Below, one piece after another: positions 9,612 to 18,219 of a stretch of 64,000 bases of DNA (position 1 is the first letter of the stretch; each line of letters opens with the position of its first letter). The stretch comes from Bradyrhizobium nanningense (GTDB lineage Bacteria; Pseudomonadota; Alphaproteobacteria; Rhizobiales; Xanthobacteraceae): positions 124,001-188,000 of the forward strand of contig NZ_LBJC01000030.1 in assembly GCF_004114535.1 (NCBI RefSeq), written 5' to 3'. The notes beneath the pieces are model-generated. The model was not told the origin of the DNA. It was given only the letters and a program-made list of their open reading frames with translations, and did not search any database. Position numbers and translations under genes: made by a program.

Positions 9612-11387
9612 TTACGACTGAACGGCGGACAACAGCGCCGAATACATGGTGTTGATGGCCTGGATCAGCGCGGACGCCGCCGTGTACTTGTTCTGAAGCG
9701 TGCTGAGCTTGGCGGATTCCTCGTCGAGGTTGACGCCGGATTGCGAGGACAACGAACTGGCATAGGTCGACTGCGCGGTTTCCTTCGCCGTGTAGGTGGC
9801 AGACGCATGCGACGCCTTGCTGGCCACGTCCGACACGATGGTCGAGGCATAGTCGGCCAGGGAGCCGGTGGTGGCCGCAAGGCCGCCGGTGGATGCGAAG
9901 GTCCGAGACCCCGTCAGCGCATCGTAGAAAGCGTTGACCACTGCGGCCGAGCCGGACGACAGCACGCTGCTGCCAACGGCCAGGGTCGACGAGGAATCCA
10001 GCGTCGCGAGCTGGATCTCGTTCGTCCCGGACAGGATCTTGGCGTTGACCGCGATATCCGCCGCGCTCGTTCCGGTCACGAGATCATTGAGACCGAAATA
10101 GTCCGAAAACCCTTCGCCCAAAGCTCCGACCGAGCTCGTCATCTCGTTGATGGCGACACCATTGCCCGAGCCGGTCGCCGCGATCGAGAGATGGCCATCT
10201 GCGTCGACCGATGCCGACAATCCGGAAATGCCGTTGATGGCGGTGACGAGATCGCCGACCGTGGAATAGGACGACAGGTCGAGATCGCCGTATGAGACCA
10301 GATTGCCGCTCTGGTCAGTGACGGCGATGCGCACCGTTCCGGTGGCGGACAGCGCCGTGCCGCTGCTGACGCTGGTCGTCCCGGTGAGGCTCGTCGGCGC
10401 CGGCACCGCGGACGCGCTGTTCGAGACGCTGTTCATCACTGATGCGAGCTGCTGGGCCAGCTGGTCGAGCTGGGACTGCGCGTCCGGCAGCGTCTCGTCG
10501 CGGAGCGTAATGAGCGCACCGATGTCTCCGCCCGATATCTGCGAGGTGATGTCGACGCCGTTCACTGTGATCGCGCTGAAGCCGCCGCTCGACGAGGAAC
10601 CGGCAGTGTACGTCGTCGACGCCGTCACATTGGAAGCGGCCGTATAGCTGATCGTATGCGCGGAGCTGTCGACCAGCGCCTGGCCGGACTTGGTGTAGAT
10701 CTGGATATCGCCGTTCGATGCGGTGAAGTAGTTGATGTTCATCTTCGAGGCGAGGTCCTGCAGCGCGGTGTTGCGCTGGTCCTCGAGGTCCGCGGTCGAC
10801 TGGCCCGCCGCCGCCGTCTGCTTGATCTGGGCGTTCAGATCCGAGATCTGCTGCAGGTCGGTATTGACGTCGTCGACCGCGGACGAGATGTCTTGGTCGG
10901 CGTCGGCGCGCAGCTTCTGGATGCCGCTCGACGTCTCCCGCAATTGGCTTGCGACATCGTCGAGTGCGCTGACGACGTTGGACTGCAGCGAGGCGCTGCT
11001 CGGCGAGCTCGCCAGCGACGACACCGCCGATTCGAGCGAGGCGATATTGTTGGCGAGCGAGGTGCCGGTTGACGAACTGTCACTGCTGCTGGTCGAGCCA
11101 TAGAGGTTTCCGAGCGAAGTCAGGTAGGTATTCGTGGTATCGGCCGATCCGAGCTCTGAGGTCGCGGCGATCAGCGATTTCAGCAGCAGCTTGTCGACGG
11201 TCGAGGTGATGCCCGTCACCGTGACGCCGGTGCCGACGCCGTTGGTCACGCTGCTCGACTGGTTCGCGGTCTTCGCGGTATAGCCCCTCGTGTCGGCATT
11301 CGAGATGTTCGACGACGTCACGCTGATCTGCACGGACGTGGCCGATAGCCCGCTGAAGGCGATGGATCGCGCGATATCGAGTGACAC
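9612..11387 (-). CDS. flgK: FlgK, hook-associated protein 1
   Basis: FlgK (HAP1) sits between hook and FlgL. The N-terminus SLDIARSIAFSGLSATSVQI then SNISNADTRGYTA is the rod/hook/HAP family D0 signature. The C-terminus AALIQAINTMYSALLSAVQS is the matching D0 helix. Length 591 is within the FlgK range. The body is rich in Ser, Thr and Ala with few Lys and no Cys, as usual for exported axial proteins. Translation starts at GTG with AGGAG close upstream. The preceding gene encodes a probable FlgN-type chaperone. Confidence 0.93.
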   Translation of the reverse strand: MSLDIARSIAFSGLSATSVQISVTSSNISNADTRGYTAKTANQSSSVTNGVGTGVTVTGITSTVDKLLLKSLIAATSELGSADTTNTYLTSLGNLYGSTSSSDSSSTGTSLANNIASLESAVSSLASSPSSASLQSNVVSALDDVASQLRETSSGIQKLRADADQDISSAVDDVNTDLQQISDLNAQIKQTAAAGQSTADLEDQRNTALQDLASKMNINYFTASNGDIQIYTKSGQALVDSSAHTISYTAASNVTASTTYTAGSSSSGGFSAITVNGVDITSQISGGDIGALITLRDETLPDAQSQLDQLAQQLASVMNSVSNSASAVPAPTSLTGTTSVSSGTALSATGTVRIAVTDQSGNLVSYGDLDLSSYSTVGDLVTAINGISGLSASVDADGHLSIAATGSGNGVAINEMTSSVGALGEGFSDYFGLNDLVTGTSAADIAVNAKILSGTNEIQLATLDSSSTLAVGSSVLSSGSAAVVNAFYDALTGSRTFASTGGLAATTGSLADYASTIVSDVASKASHASATYTAKETAQSTYASSLSSQSGVNLDEESAKLSTLQNKYTAASALIQAINTMYSALLSAVQS

Positions 11388-11405
11388 GGCTGGCTCCTCG
11401 GCTCG

Positions 11406-11903
11406 TCAGGCGCTGCGGCTGGTGCCGCTGGAAACCGCGCGAGCGGCAAGCCGGCCGGAGGCGCCATAGGGCGACACCGCCGCGATCTGCTCGCGGATCG
11501 CCTGCATGACGGCCTCGATCCGGCGGTTGCTGGCCTCGATCGCTGCCCGCAGGCGCAGCAGGTTCTCGTCCATCGCGGCGCGCAGATTCAGAATCCGCTC
11601 CAGCAGCTGTTCGCGCAGGATCCGGTCCCTGACGTTCAGGCTCGTGTTGCCCGCCGCGCATTCGGCCACCGTGCGCTCGAACATCTCCGCCAGGCGGTTC
11701 TTTTCGTCGACCTGTTTCAGGCGCGAGGCGGGCAGGCCCTTGGCGAGCTCTGCATTCTCCGCCGCGACCAGCGCGGTCAGCGTATCGATCAGCGTGATCA
11801 GCGACTCGATCCGCGCATCGCTCGTCCCGGTGACTTGGCTCTTGGCCGGATTCTTGGCCTGATTCTTGGCTTTGCTCTTGGTCTGGGCTGCGGTCATCGT
11901 CAT
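11406..11903 (-). CDS. Probable FlgN-type flagellar export chaperone
   Basis: The 165-residue protein is almost entirely predicted helical: RIESLITLIDTLTALVAAEN, LPASRLKQVDEKNRLAEMFE, then two further helices. This pattern (ValAlaAlaGluAsn, then a Lys/Arg-rich linker helix) resembles alphaproteobacterial FlgN, the chaperone of FlgK and FlgL. It lies immediately upstream of flgK (18 bases), the expected place. Unusual is a Lys-rich N-terminal tail, roughly residues 9-23, with repeated KxxAKN/AKS units. If not FlgN it is another cytosolic flagellar accessory protein. Confidence 0.6.
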   Translation of the reverse strand: MTMTAAQTKSKAKNQAKNPAKSQVTGTSDARIESLITLIDTLTALVAAENAELAKGLPASRLKQVDEKNRLAEMFERTVAECAAGNTSLNVRDRILREQLLERILNLRAAMDENLLRLRAAIEASNRRIEAVMQAIREQIAAVSPYGASGRLAARAVSSGTSRSA

Positions 11904-11909
11904 CGCCTT

Positions 11910-12170
11910 CTAATTATGCGGTTTGCCGCGGCCGGCCTGTGAGCTGCGCAAATAGGCGCCGATCGCGGTCGTCCTGGCGGTTGCCTGCTTCATCTGCCCT
12001 TCGATCTCCGCGCATTCGCGCAGGAGGCCGCGGCGGACCATCTCGAAATCGTCGATTAGCGCGAGCAGCTGCTTGCGGTCGCTACTCCCAACCGTTGCGG
12101 CTCGCGCCACCAACCGCCGCAACCGGCGCAGCAACGCTTCTCCGGCAGCGCTCGCGCTTTCACCGTGCAT
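11910..12170 (-). CDS. Hypothetical 86-aa helical protein within the flagellar module
   Basis: Not recognised. It begins MHGESASAAGEALLRRLRRL and continues with charged helices (SSDRKQLLALIDDFEMVRRG, then ECAEIEGQMKQATART). The start lies 3 bases after the flgE stop and the gene ends 6 bases before the FlgN-like gene, so it is translationally linked to both. Size and helicity fit a small export chaperone or FliT-like regulator, but no diagnostic motif was seen. Confidence 0.7.
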   Translation of the reverse strand: MHGESASAAGEALLRRLRRLVARAATVGSSDRKQLLALIDDFEMVRRGLLRECAEIEGQMKQATARTTAIGAYLRSSQAGRGKPHN

Positions 12171-12173
12171 CGA

Positions 12174-13439
12174 TCACCTCATGGCCGAGATCAGGGTGTC
12201 GTACATCTTGTTGACGGTGGAGATGACCTGGGACGCTGCGGAATAGGCCTGCTGCGCCGAGATCATGCTCGAGAACTGGCTGGAGGTGTCGGTGGTCGAG
12301 GACTCCAGCTCGCTGCCGTAGATCGTGCCCGCGCCATTCTCGCCGGAGGCCTGTAACGCAGCGTTGCCTGACGTCACTGTCGCCGAATAAATGCCGTTGC
12401 TGGACGGGGCCAGCCCGTTGGGATCGGCGAAGGTCGCGACCGCGATCTTGTAGATCGCGATCGTCTGGCCGTTGGAATAGGTGGCGTCGACGACGCCGTT
12501 CTTGCCGATCGAGATGCTGGACAGCTTGCCATAGGATAGACCGTCCGAATCGATGCTGGTGACGTTGACCGACGGTGTGGTCTCACCAGAGGCGTATTGG
12601 GTCAGGCCGTCGGTCCCTCCGACGGTGCCGAGATCGAGTGTGATCGCGCTGTCGGCGGCGCCGTCGGTCCAGCCGGTCACGGCAACGGTCGCGGGATCCG
12701 GGCTCGTGCTGGCGAGCGATCCGTCGCTGTTGAAGGTGATGTCGATCGTGCCCGAAGCCGTGCCGGTCGCAGTCGTCGTGTCCGAGGCCGACGTCGGATT
12801 GGCGAAACTGGCACTCCAGGTGTTGGTGCCGGTCTTGCTCCAGGTGATCTGCATCGTGTTCGCGGCACCGAGCGAATCGTAGACCGTCATCGAGCTGGTA
12901 TAGGTATCGCCGGTCGCGGCATCCGACGGCAGGTTCGCCGCGATCGTGGTCTTGGTGGTGGCGCTGCCGCTGGTCGAGGCGACCTGAGTGTTGATCGCTT
13001 CGAGATTGCTCGCCGATTCACTGCCGACGACGTTGCCGTCCGCGTCGGTACGCCAGCCCTCGAGGTAGTAACCGTTGTTCTCGATATAGCCGGCATTGTT
13101 GATCGTGAAGGCGCCGTTGCGGCTATAGGCGACGGTGCCGCCCGACGTGGCGTCGGTCACCACGAAGAAGCCCGAGCCCTGGATCGCGACATCGGTGGCG
13201 TTGGAGGTTGCCGCGAGCAGACCCTGCTGGGTGATGTTGGCGCGGCCCGAAACTGTGACGCCGCCCGAGGCGTAAGATGTCGTGTTGCTGGAGGCCGTCA
13301 CCAGCGCGTCGAACATCCCCGAGGTCGTCTTGTAGCCGGTCGTATCGGAGTTGGCGATGTTGTCGCTAATCATCGACAAGGACTGGCTCTGGGCGCTCAG
13401 CGCCGAGATCGCCGAGGACAATGCACCGGTGAGACTCAT
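12174..13439 (-). CDS. flgE: FlgE, flagellar hook protein
   Basis: FlgE polymerises into the hook. The 421-residue protein has the family N-terminus MSLTGALSSAISALSAQSQS followed by MISDNIANSDTTGYKTT, the FlgE/F/G mid-region GSGFFVVTD and YSRNGAFTINNAGYI, and the C-terminal QQAYSAASQVISTVNKMYDT helix. The middle is Ser/Thr/Ala-rich. A GGAG lies upstream of the ATG. It follows flgD, whose product caps the growing hook, and precedes two small helical genes and flgK. Confidence 0.93.
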   Translation of the reverse strand: MSLTGALSSAISALSAQSQSLSMISDNIANSDTTGYKTTSGMFDALVTASSNTTSYASGGVTVSGRANITQQGLLAATSNATDVAIQGSGFFVVTDATSGGTVAYSRNGAFTINNAGYIENNGYYLEGWRTDADGNVVGSESASNLEAINTQVASTSGSATTKTTIAANLPSDAATGDTYTSSMTVYDSLGAANTMQITWSKTGTNTWSASFANPTSASDTTTATGTASGTIDITFNSDGSLASTSPDPATVAVTGWTDGAADSAITLDLGTVGGTDGLTQYASGETTPSVNVTSIDSDGLSYGKLSSISIGKNGVVDATYSNGQTIAIYKIAVATFADPNGLAPSSNGIYSATVTSGNAALQASGENGAGTIYGSELESSTTDTSSQFSSMISAQQAYSAASQVISTVNKMYDTLISAMR

Positions 13440-13470
13440 GATGAAACTCCAAGGAAATCGGGACGAGAGA

Positions 13471-14133
13471 TCAGGACGTGACGCCGAGGATGTTGGCGGC
13501 GCTGACGGAGACGCCGTTCACCGTCAGCGAGGGCGTGGAGGTCGAGGTGTCGATGCCGGTCACCGTGCCGGTGACGGTCGTGTAATTGAGGACCGAGTTG
13601 CCAGCGGAATCGGTCGCGGTCACCGAGATGGTGTACTGGCCGCCATCCGAGAGCTGGTTGCCGCTGGAGTCCTTGCCGTCCCAGGTGAAGCTGTTGGAGC
13701 CGGAATTTCCGGTGCCGGTGCCGGTGTAGACAACGTTGCCGGAGGAATCCGAGATGCTGACCGAGACGTTCGAGGCGGCCGATGACAGCGAGTAGCCGAA
13801 GGTCGCCGAGCCGTTGCTCAAGGTTGACGTATCGGTCTTCGCCTCGACAGTGTGGCCGATATAGTTCACCGAGTTGAGCGTCACGAGGCTCGAGAACGAA
13901 CCCGCGAGCGAAGTGAGACTGGAGTTGATTGACTGCTGGGAGGTGAAATTGGCGTAGGAGGTGAGCTGATTGACGAGGTCGGTCGTCGAAGTCGCATTCA
14001 GCGGATCCTGGTTCTGAAGCTCGTTGACCAGCAGGTTCAGGAAGTCGCTGGACGTCAGTGTCGACGAGGACGACGTGCTCGACGATGACGTCATCGTCGC
14101 AGTCGTCGCGGAACTCGTGGCGGAAACGGTCAT
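13471..14133 (-). CDS. flgD: FlgD, hook-assembly scaffold protein
   Basis: FlgD caps the growing hook and is needed for FlgE assembly. The conserved N-terminal part FLNLLVNELQNQDPLNATST is clear (near residues 30-50), followed by a C-terminal FlgD Ig-like/FlgD_ig part with NSFTWDGKDSSGNQLSDGGQ and YTISVTATD. The start MTVSATSSATTATM is chosen at 14133 because GGAG lies 6 bases upstream; the reading frame is open further but lacks support. An extended run of Ser/Thr precedes the conserved core. Confidence 0.93.
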   Translation of the reverse strand: MTVSATSSATTATMTSSSSTSSSSTLTSSDFLNLLVNELQNQDPLNATSTTDLVNQLTSYANFTSQQSINSSLTSLAGSFSSLVTLNSVNYIGHTVEAKTDTSTLSNGSATFGYSLSSAASNVSVSISDSSGNVVYTGTGTGNSGSNSFTWDGKDSSGNQLSDGGQYTISVTATDSAGNSVLNYTTVTGTVTGIDTSTSTPSLTVNGVSVSAANILGVTS

Positions 14134-14340
14134 CAGAAACTCCGGCTTCCCTGCGCTGCCGGCGACTTGATGTTGGTCGGCGCGCTTGAAATCTGTGTGC
14201 TGATGAAACGGCTGGACGCGCGGATTCAGGCGGCGATTCGCGCGCGCGAGAACGGCTTTCGACACGGCAAAATCTGCCGCGTGCACCTACGACAAGAGCA
14301 ATGATGTGAAGCTGGTTTGAAGCCGCGGCGGCAGTGCACT

Positions 14341-14590
14341 CCCCTCGCCCCGCAAGCGCAGGGCAATCGCACATGGCGCTCAGCGCGACATGAGCGCGCG
14401 CCTCGTCCTCCGAGACGACCGCTTCGCGGTCTCATCAGGATGAGGCTCAGCAGCATTAGTCCTCGCTGATACTGGCGCCGCGCACCCGGTCCCCATCCTG
14501 AGGGCCCGCCAACGGCGGGCGTCTCGAAGGAAGGCCACAGGCGAGATCGCTCCCATGTGCGATTGCCCCGCCGCAAGCGGGGCGAGGCGA
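14341..14590. repeat. Nested palindromic repeat block upstream of flgD
   Basis: An outer pair (CGCCCCGCAAGCGCAGGGCA near 14347 and its near-complement TGCCCCGCCGCAAGCGGGGC near 14563) encloses two smaller hairpins, one at 14401-14450 (CGAGACGACCGCTTCGCGGTC) and one around 14494-14540 (CATCCTGAGGGCCCGCC and GGCGGGCGTCTCGAAGG). It fills most of the 480-base gap between flgD and the 90-aa gene; the remainder shows no gene. It shares words with the repeats at 615-772 and 56286-56390. Confidence 0.75.
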
Positions 14591-14613
14591 AGGAACGATC
14601 TCGGTAGGAGCCG

Positions 14614-14886
14614 TCAGCTCTCGGCCGTCTCGCCTTCCGTGCGGGGCTCGGCGGCCTCGCCCTTCATTTTGGCGGCAGCGGCGACGATGCGGTCGGCAAG
14701 GCCCGCGGGTGCGCGGACCGGCGGCGATGCGAGCGCACGGCGCAAGGTGCGCGCCTCGTCCAGCACAGCCTGCGCGGCGGGCGAGCATGCCAGCAGCTCT
14801 TCGGCGGGCGCACGCCGATCGTCGGGCCAGAGCGAGAGATCCTCGCCCAGCCGGTCGATCAGTTCCTCAAACTCGGTGACGTCCAT
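14614..14886 (-). CDS. 90-aa acidic protein, candidate sigma-factor regulator
   Basis: Sequence begins MDVTEFEELIDRLGEDLSLW, then PDDRRAPAEELLACSPAAQA, and ends in an Ala/Glu-rich tail. This layout (short helical protein with ...LWP...R..AE.LLA.S..A...L.EA) resembles small cytosolic proteins found beside ECF sigma genes in alphaproteobacteria, where they can act as anti-sigma or accessory factors. Here the ECF sigma factor heads the same gene module. This role is inference from resemblance and context. The gene stands between fliS and flgD with its own upstream gap, so it may have a separate promoter. Confidence 0.65.
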   Translation of the reverse strand: MDVTEFEELIDRLGEDLSLWPDDRRAPAEELLACSPAAQAVLDEARTLRRALASPPVRAPAGLADRIVAAAAKMKGEAAEPRTEGETAES

Positions 14887-14940
14887 CGTCTGCCGGTCCC
14901 GCCTTGGTCCGGCCCGTCATAAAGCATTGCGCGTGCGTCG

Positions 14941-14952
14941 GAAACCGGTTTC
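14941..14952. promoter_or_regulatory. 12-bp palindrome upstream of the 90-aa gene
   Basis: GAAACCGGTTTC is a perfect palindrome 55 bases before the 90-aa ATG. It could be an operator or part of a small hairpin (the neighbouring GGACCGG adds pairing). The surrounding 170-base gap between fliS and the 90-aa gene shows nothing else. Confidence 0.3.
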
Positions 14953-15056
14953 GGACCGGCTTTGGCGCCAAAAGGGCCCGGACCACTACGGAAACCAACG
15001 AAACGGACGGAAGACGTCGTCGGCCGCCCTCCCCGCATCGGAGAGAAACCACCGCC

Positions 15057-15485
15057 TCAGCCCCTGCGCGCCGAATCGGCCCGCGCAGCCATCCCGCCAC
15101 GCGCCGTCGTGTCGACGAATTCCCAGGCCTCCCGAAGCTCGGCGAGCCCTGCGATGATACGCCCGAAACTCGCACGCGCATGCGGGCGGCCGAACGCCTT
15201 GAGGCTTGCCAGGATCATCGCGTTGTAGGTCTGGAACACCTGTTCCGCCACCGCGCCGCCCTTGGCGAAGTCGAGATTGTGGCTCAGCCCGCGCAGGATT
15301 GCGGTCGCCCTCATCAGGTGTTCGTGCCCTTCCTCGAAGCGGCGCGCTTCCTGCGCGGCCAGCGACTTATGGAGAAAGGTGATCGCTCCGCCGAGCAGCA
15401 TCGAAATCGCCTTGAGTGGCGGCACGCTCGTTGCCGCGCCCCGATAGGCCTGGTTGGCCATGTACGCCATCTGTTTATGCATCAT
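15057..15485 (-). CDS. fliS: FliS, flagellin export chaperone
   Basis: FliS binds the flagellin C-terminus and prevents early polymerisation in the cytosol. The 142-residue protein has the family pattern: AYRGAATSVPPLKAISMLLG (Tyr and the hydrophobic helix 1), AITFLHKSLAAQEARRFEEG, RATAILRGLSHNLDFAKGGA with the conserved GG, then YNAMILASL and a final LAELREAWEFV. It follows fliD, matching the common fliC-fliD-fliS order. Several Met codons occur at the N-terminus (15485, 15482 and later), so the exact start is uncertain; the upstream site is weak. Confidence 0.88.
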   Translation of the reverse strand: MMHKQMAYMANQAYRGAATSVPPLKAISMLLGGAITFLHKSLAAQEARRFEEGHEHLMRATAILRGLSHNLDFAKGGAVAEQVFQTYNAMILASLKAFGRPHARASFGRIIAGLAELREAWEFVDTTARGGMAARADSARRG

Positions 15486-15506
15486 CGATCACTCTGTCTC
15501 ACACGA

Positions 15507-17189
15507 TCAATTGCTCGAGGAGCTGTTCAGCAGTGCCTTGAGGTAGGTCAGCGTGCTGTTGGCGCTCTCGATCGCCGCTTGGTACTTTGCATATTGGGTC
15601 TGGAGCTGCGACTGCAGCGTCGCGGCCGCACTGTTGATGTCGTCGACCTTCTGCTGAAGATCGTCATCGCGCGTCGTCAGATTGGTGATCAGCGTCTGCA
15701 GCACGCCGGTCGAGGACGAGTAATCCTTCGCGATCTGGTAGAGCTGCGTCGCAATGCCCGAGGTCGATGTCACGGTGATCGATTGGGAGGTCGACCCGCT
15801 GTAGGTGAAGGCCATGCCGGCGTAGATCGAACCGGCGGCGCCGATGATCGTGGTACCGCTGACCGTAAACAGCGTCGAATCGCCGCCGACCGATGCCGAG
15901 GCGAGGTTGCCGTCGGAATCGACCGTCAGATCCAGGGTGAAGGATTGCGGCGACGTCCCCGTGTTGACGACGCTGAGCTGACTCGACGAGGTCGTCGTCT
16001 GTGCCGACAACAGCTTGGTCACGCCGCTCAGATTCGTGCTCAGGATGTCCGACAGTGTCGAGGTGTCGAGCTCCAGCTCGTTGCTCTCGTTGAACGACAG
16101 ACCGAGATCGGCCATGGTCATGCCGCCGACCGTGCTGTTCAGGGCATTCTGGAGCGCATCCATGATGTTGCGCATCGTTCCGTCGCCAAACAAGACCGCG
16201 CTCGAATCCGCCGTGCCGTCGGTTGCGGTCGCCTGCTGGGCGACGACCTCGTCGCGAAAGGCGTTGTAATTGGTGACGAACGTCTCCAGAGCCGATTGGA
16301 TCTGGCTGGTATCGGTCTCGATGCTGATGTTCAGCGACGTTCCGTCCGGCGTCGCCTGGAGCAGGCTGAAGGTGACCCCGGTCAGCACGTCGGTGACGTC
16401 GTTGGTATCGCGGGTCATCGAGATGCCGTCGAGCGTAAATTCGGCCGACTGCGCCTCCTGGATGACGTCGGAGAAGCTTCCCGAGCTGTCGGTCACACCC
16501 AGTTGGTTCATGATGTCGTCGCCGGACGTGCTGGAATAGCTGATATCGGCCGCATCCTCGGTGCTGGTCAACACCATCTGGTACGAGGTGCTGGACACCT
16601 GCACGATGGAGGCCTGGACATTGGTCGTCGAGGTCTGGGCGTTGATGGCATCGACGACGTCCTGGAGCGACATCGTGCTGGTGACGGTGATGTCGGACGT
16701 AGTACCGCCCTCCAGACCAATGGAAAACGAGCCGGAATAGCCGAGCTCGTCGGTCTGACTCGATTGCGAAGTGCCGGCAACCTTCTGCGCGGCGGCGAGC
16801 TGGCTGATCGTCAGCGTGTGGTCGCCGGTCGCAGCGCCGCTCTTGATCGTCATGGAGAGCGCCGAGGAGGCGCTGACATGCCCGGTCGAGCTGATGCTCG
16901 CGGCACGCGTGGCAAACGCGCTGGTGGACAACGAGTTGACCACTGCGGTCGACAGCGACGCCAACCCCGAATACAGCGTCTTCAGATCGCTCTGGAGCGT
17001 CTGATAGGCCGAGATCTTGGCCTCGTTGTTCGTGATCGTGGTCGAGATCGTATCCGCCTGCGCGGTCTTCGCGTCGACGGCTGACTGGATCAGCGCCGAC
17101 CAGTCGATGCTGCTCGAATTGGTGGTCCCGCTCGTGGTGACGGACACACCCGAACTTGTGCTGCTGGTGCTCGAACTGACGGAAGCCAC
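15507..17189 (-). CDS. fliD: FliD, filament cap protein
   Basis: FliD forms the filament-tip cap that folds flagellin into place. The 560-residue protein has the N-terminal SSIDWSALIQSAVDAKTAQA coiled segment, the FliD_N core (SALSMTIKSGAATGDHTLTI then SQLAAAQKVAG), LQDVVDAINAQ, the AEFTLDGISMTRDTNDVTDV and LTGVTFSL motif, and the C-terminal coiled coil LTTRDDDLQQKVDDINSAAA. These are strong FliD marks. Translation likely begins at GTG 17189. The protein is extremely rich in Ser and Thr. A hairpin separates it from fliC. Confidence 0.92.
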   Translation of the reverse strand: MASVSSSTSSTSSGVSVTTSGTTNSSSIDWSALIQSAVDAKTAQADTISTTITNNEAKISAYQTLQSDLKTLYSGLASLSTAVVNSLSTSAFATRAASISSTGHVSASSALSMTIKSGAATGDHTLTISQLAAAQKVAGTSQSSQTDELGYSGSFSIGLEGGTTSDITVTSTMSLQDVVDAINAQTSTTNVQASIVQVSSTSYQMVLTSTEDAADISYSSTSGDDIMNQLGVTDSSGSFSDVIQEAQSAEFTLDGISMTRDTNDVTDVLTGVTFSLLQATPDGTSLNISIETDTSQIQSALETFVTNYNAFRDEVVAQQATATDGTADSSAVLFGDGTMRNIMDALQNALNSTVGGMTMADLGLSFNESNELELDTSTLSDILSTNLSGVTKLLSAQTTTSSSQLSVVNTGTSPQSFTLDLTVDSDGNLASASVGGDSTLFTVSGTTIIGAAGSIYAGMAFTYSGSTSQSITVTSTSGIATQLYQIAKDYSSSTGVLQTLITNLTTRDDDLQQKVDDINSAAATLQSQLQTQYAKYQAAIESANSTLTYLKALLNSSSSN

Positions 17190-17214
17190 TTTGCGTATCG
17201 GTCCCTGGTAAGAA

Positions 17215-17239
17215 GCGGGCCGGCATCACGCCGGCCCGC
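17215..17239 (-). terminator. Strong hairpin between fliC and fliD
   Basis: GCGGGCCGGC and GCCGGCCCGC form a perfect 10-bp stem with a 5-base loop, 12 bases after the fliC stop. On the minus strand it is followed by TTCTT. It probably acts as a partial terminator or mRNA stabiliser, giving more flagellin than cap protein. Confidence 0.75.
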
Positions 17240-17250
17240 CCGTCTCGTCA

Positions 17251-18075
17251 TCAGCCCAGCAGCTTGAGCAGGTACTGGGGCATCTGGTTCGCCGCGGCCA
17301 GCGCCGACACGGCAGCCTGGGTCTTCACTTCCGCGGAGGAGAGCTTGGACTGCTCGGCCGCGATGTCGACGTCCTTGATCGCCGAGTTGGCCGATTGCAG
17401 GTTCTCGGTCTGGGTCGAGATCGAGTCCGCGCTGAAGTTGAAGCGGGATTCCTGGGCACCGATGCTGGCGCGGGCGGCGGAGACGGTGTCGATCGCCGTA
17501 TCAAGCGTAGTCAGCGCCGAGGTCGCGTCCGACAGCGAGCTGACGTCGAGCGAGGACACGCCGAGCGAGGAGGCCGTCAGGCTCGTGAGCGTGATGGTGA
17601 TGGTATCCGAGCCCGAGGAGCCGACCAGCACCGAGACGCCGGAGGCGAACACGCTGGAGCCGTCGAGCAGGCTCTGGCTGGAGTAACGGGTGCCGGACGC
17701 GATCGAATCGATTTCGCTCGTGAGCTGCGTGAATTCCGAGTTGATATAGGCGCGGCTGGAGTCGGTCGTGGTGCCCGACGCCGATTCCGAGGCCAGCGAC
17801 TTCATGCGGGCGAGAATGTCGGAGATGTTCGAGGCGCCGCCGTCGGCGGTCTGCAGGATCGCGGTGGCCTGCGAGGCGTTGGTCGCGGCCTGCTGCAGCG
17901 TGGTGACGTCCGAGGAGATGCGGGTGGAAATCGCAAGACCGGCGGCGTCGTCGGAAGCCGACGTGATGCGCGAACCGCTCGACAGCTTCGAGAGCGAAGA
18001 GGTCTCCTGCGATGAGTTGATGTTGAGGTAACGAACCGCGGCATTGGCGGCGGTATTGGTGTTGATTGCGGGCAT
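17251..18075 (-). CDS. fliC: Flagellin
   Basis: Filament subunit. The 274-residue protein is short for a flagellin, with conserved D0/D1 ends and a small variable middle. The N-terminus MPAINTNTAANAAVRYLNIN followed by SLSKLSSGSRITSASDDAAG and LAISTRI is diagnostic. The C-terminus SAIKDVDIAAEQSKLSSAEV then MPQYLLKLLG is the usual D0 helix. The middle (SGVSVLVGSSGSDTITITLT) is Ser/Thr-rich. AGGAG lies close before the ATG. It is the first structural gene after the sigma factor and probably has its own promoter in the 144-base gap. Confidence 0.95.
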   Translation of the reverse strand: MPAINTNTAANAAVRYLNINSSQETSSLSKLSSGSRITSASDDAAGLAISTRISSDVTTLQQAATNASQATAILQTADGGASNISDILARMKSLASESASGTTTDSSRAYINSEFTQLTSEIDSIASGTRYSSQSLLDGSSVFASGVSVLVGSSGSDTITITLTSLTASSLGVSSLDVSSLSDATSALTTLDTAIDTVSAARASIGAQESRFNFSADSISTQTENLQSANSAIKDVDIAAEQSKLSSAEVKTQAAVSALAAANQMPQYLLKLLG

Positions 18076-18219
18076 TGAAAGCTCCTGTGCTGATGGGCAT
18101 GGCGTGCCGCATCGTTGAAATCGACTTACGACGACGCGGACCGCAGCCCCGTCCGTTCGCTCAAACGACGGAGTGCACGGAGATCAGGCGCGAAAGCTTT
18201 CGCTGGCGCGATTTTATGG

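Noticed and set aside
14904-17084. 726-aa open frame on the plus strand
   Set aside because: Antisense to fliS and fliD, with low-complexity Arg/Gly/Asp composition and no recognisable domain.
18076-18219. Sigma-54 promoter upstream of fliC (CGGCACGCCATGCCC)
   Set aside because: The GG and GC elements are 10 rather than 12 bases apart, and the site would be too close to the start codon.
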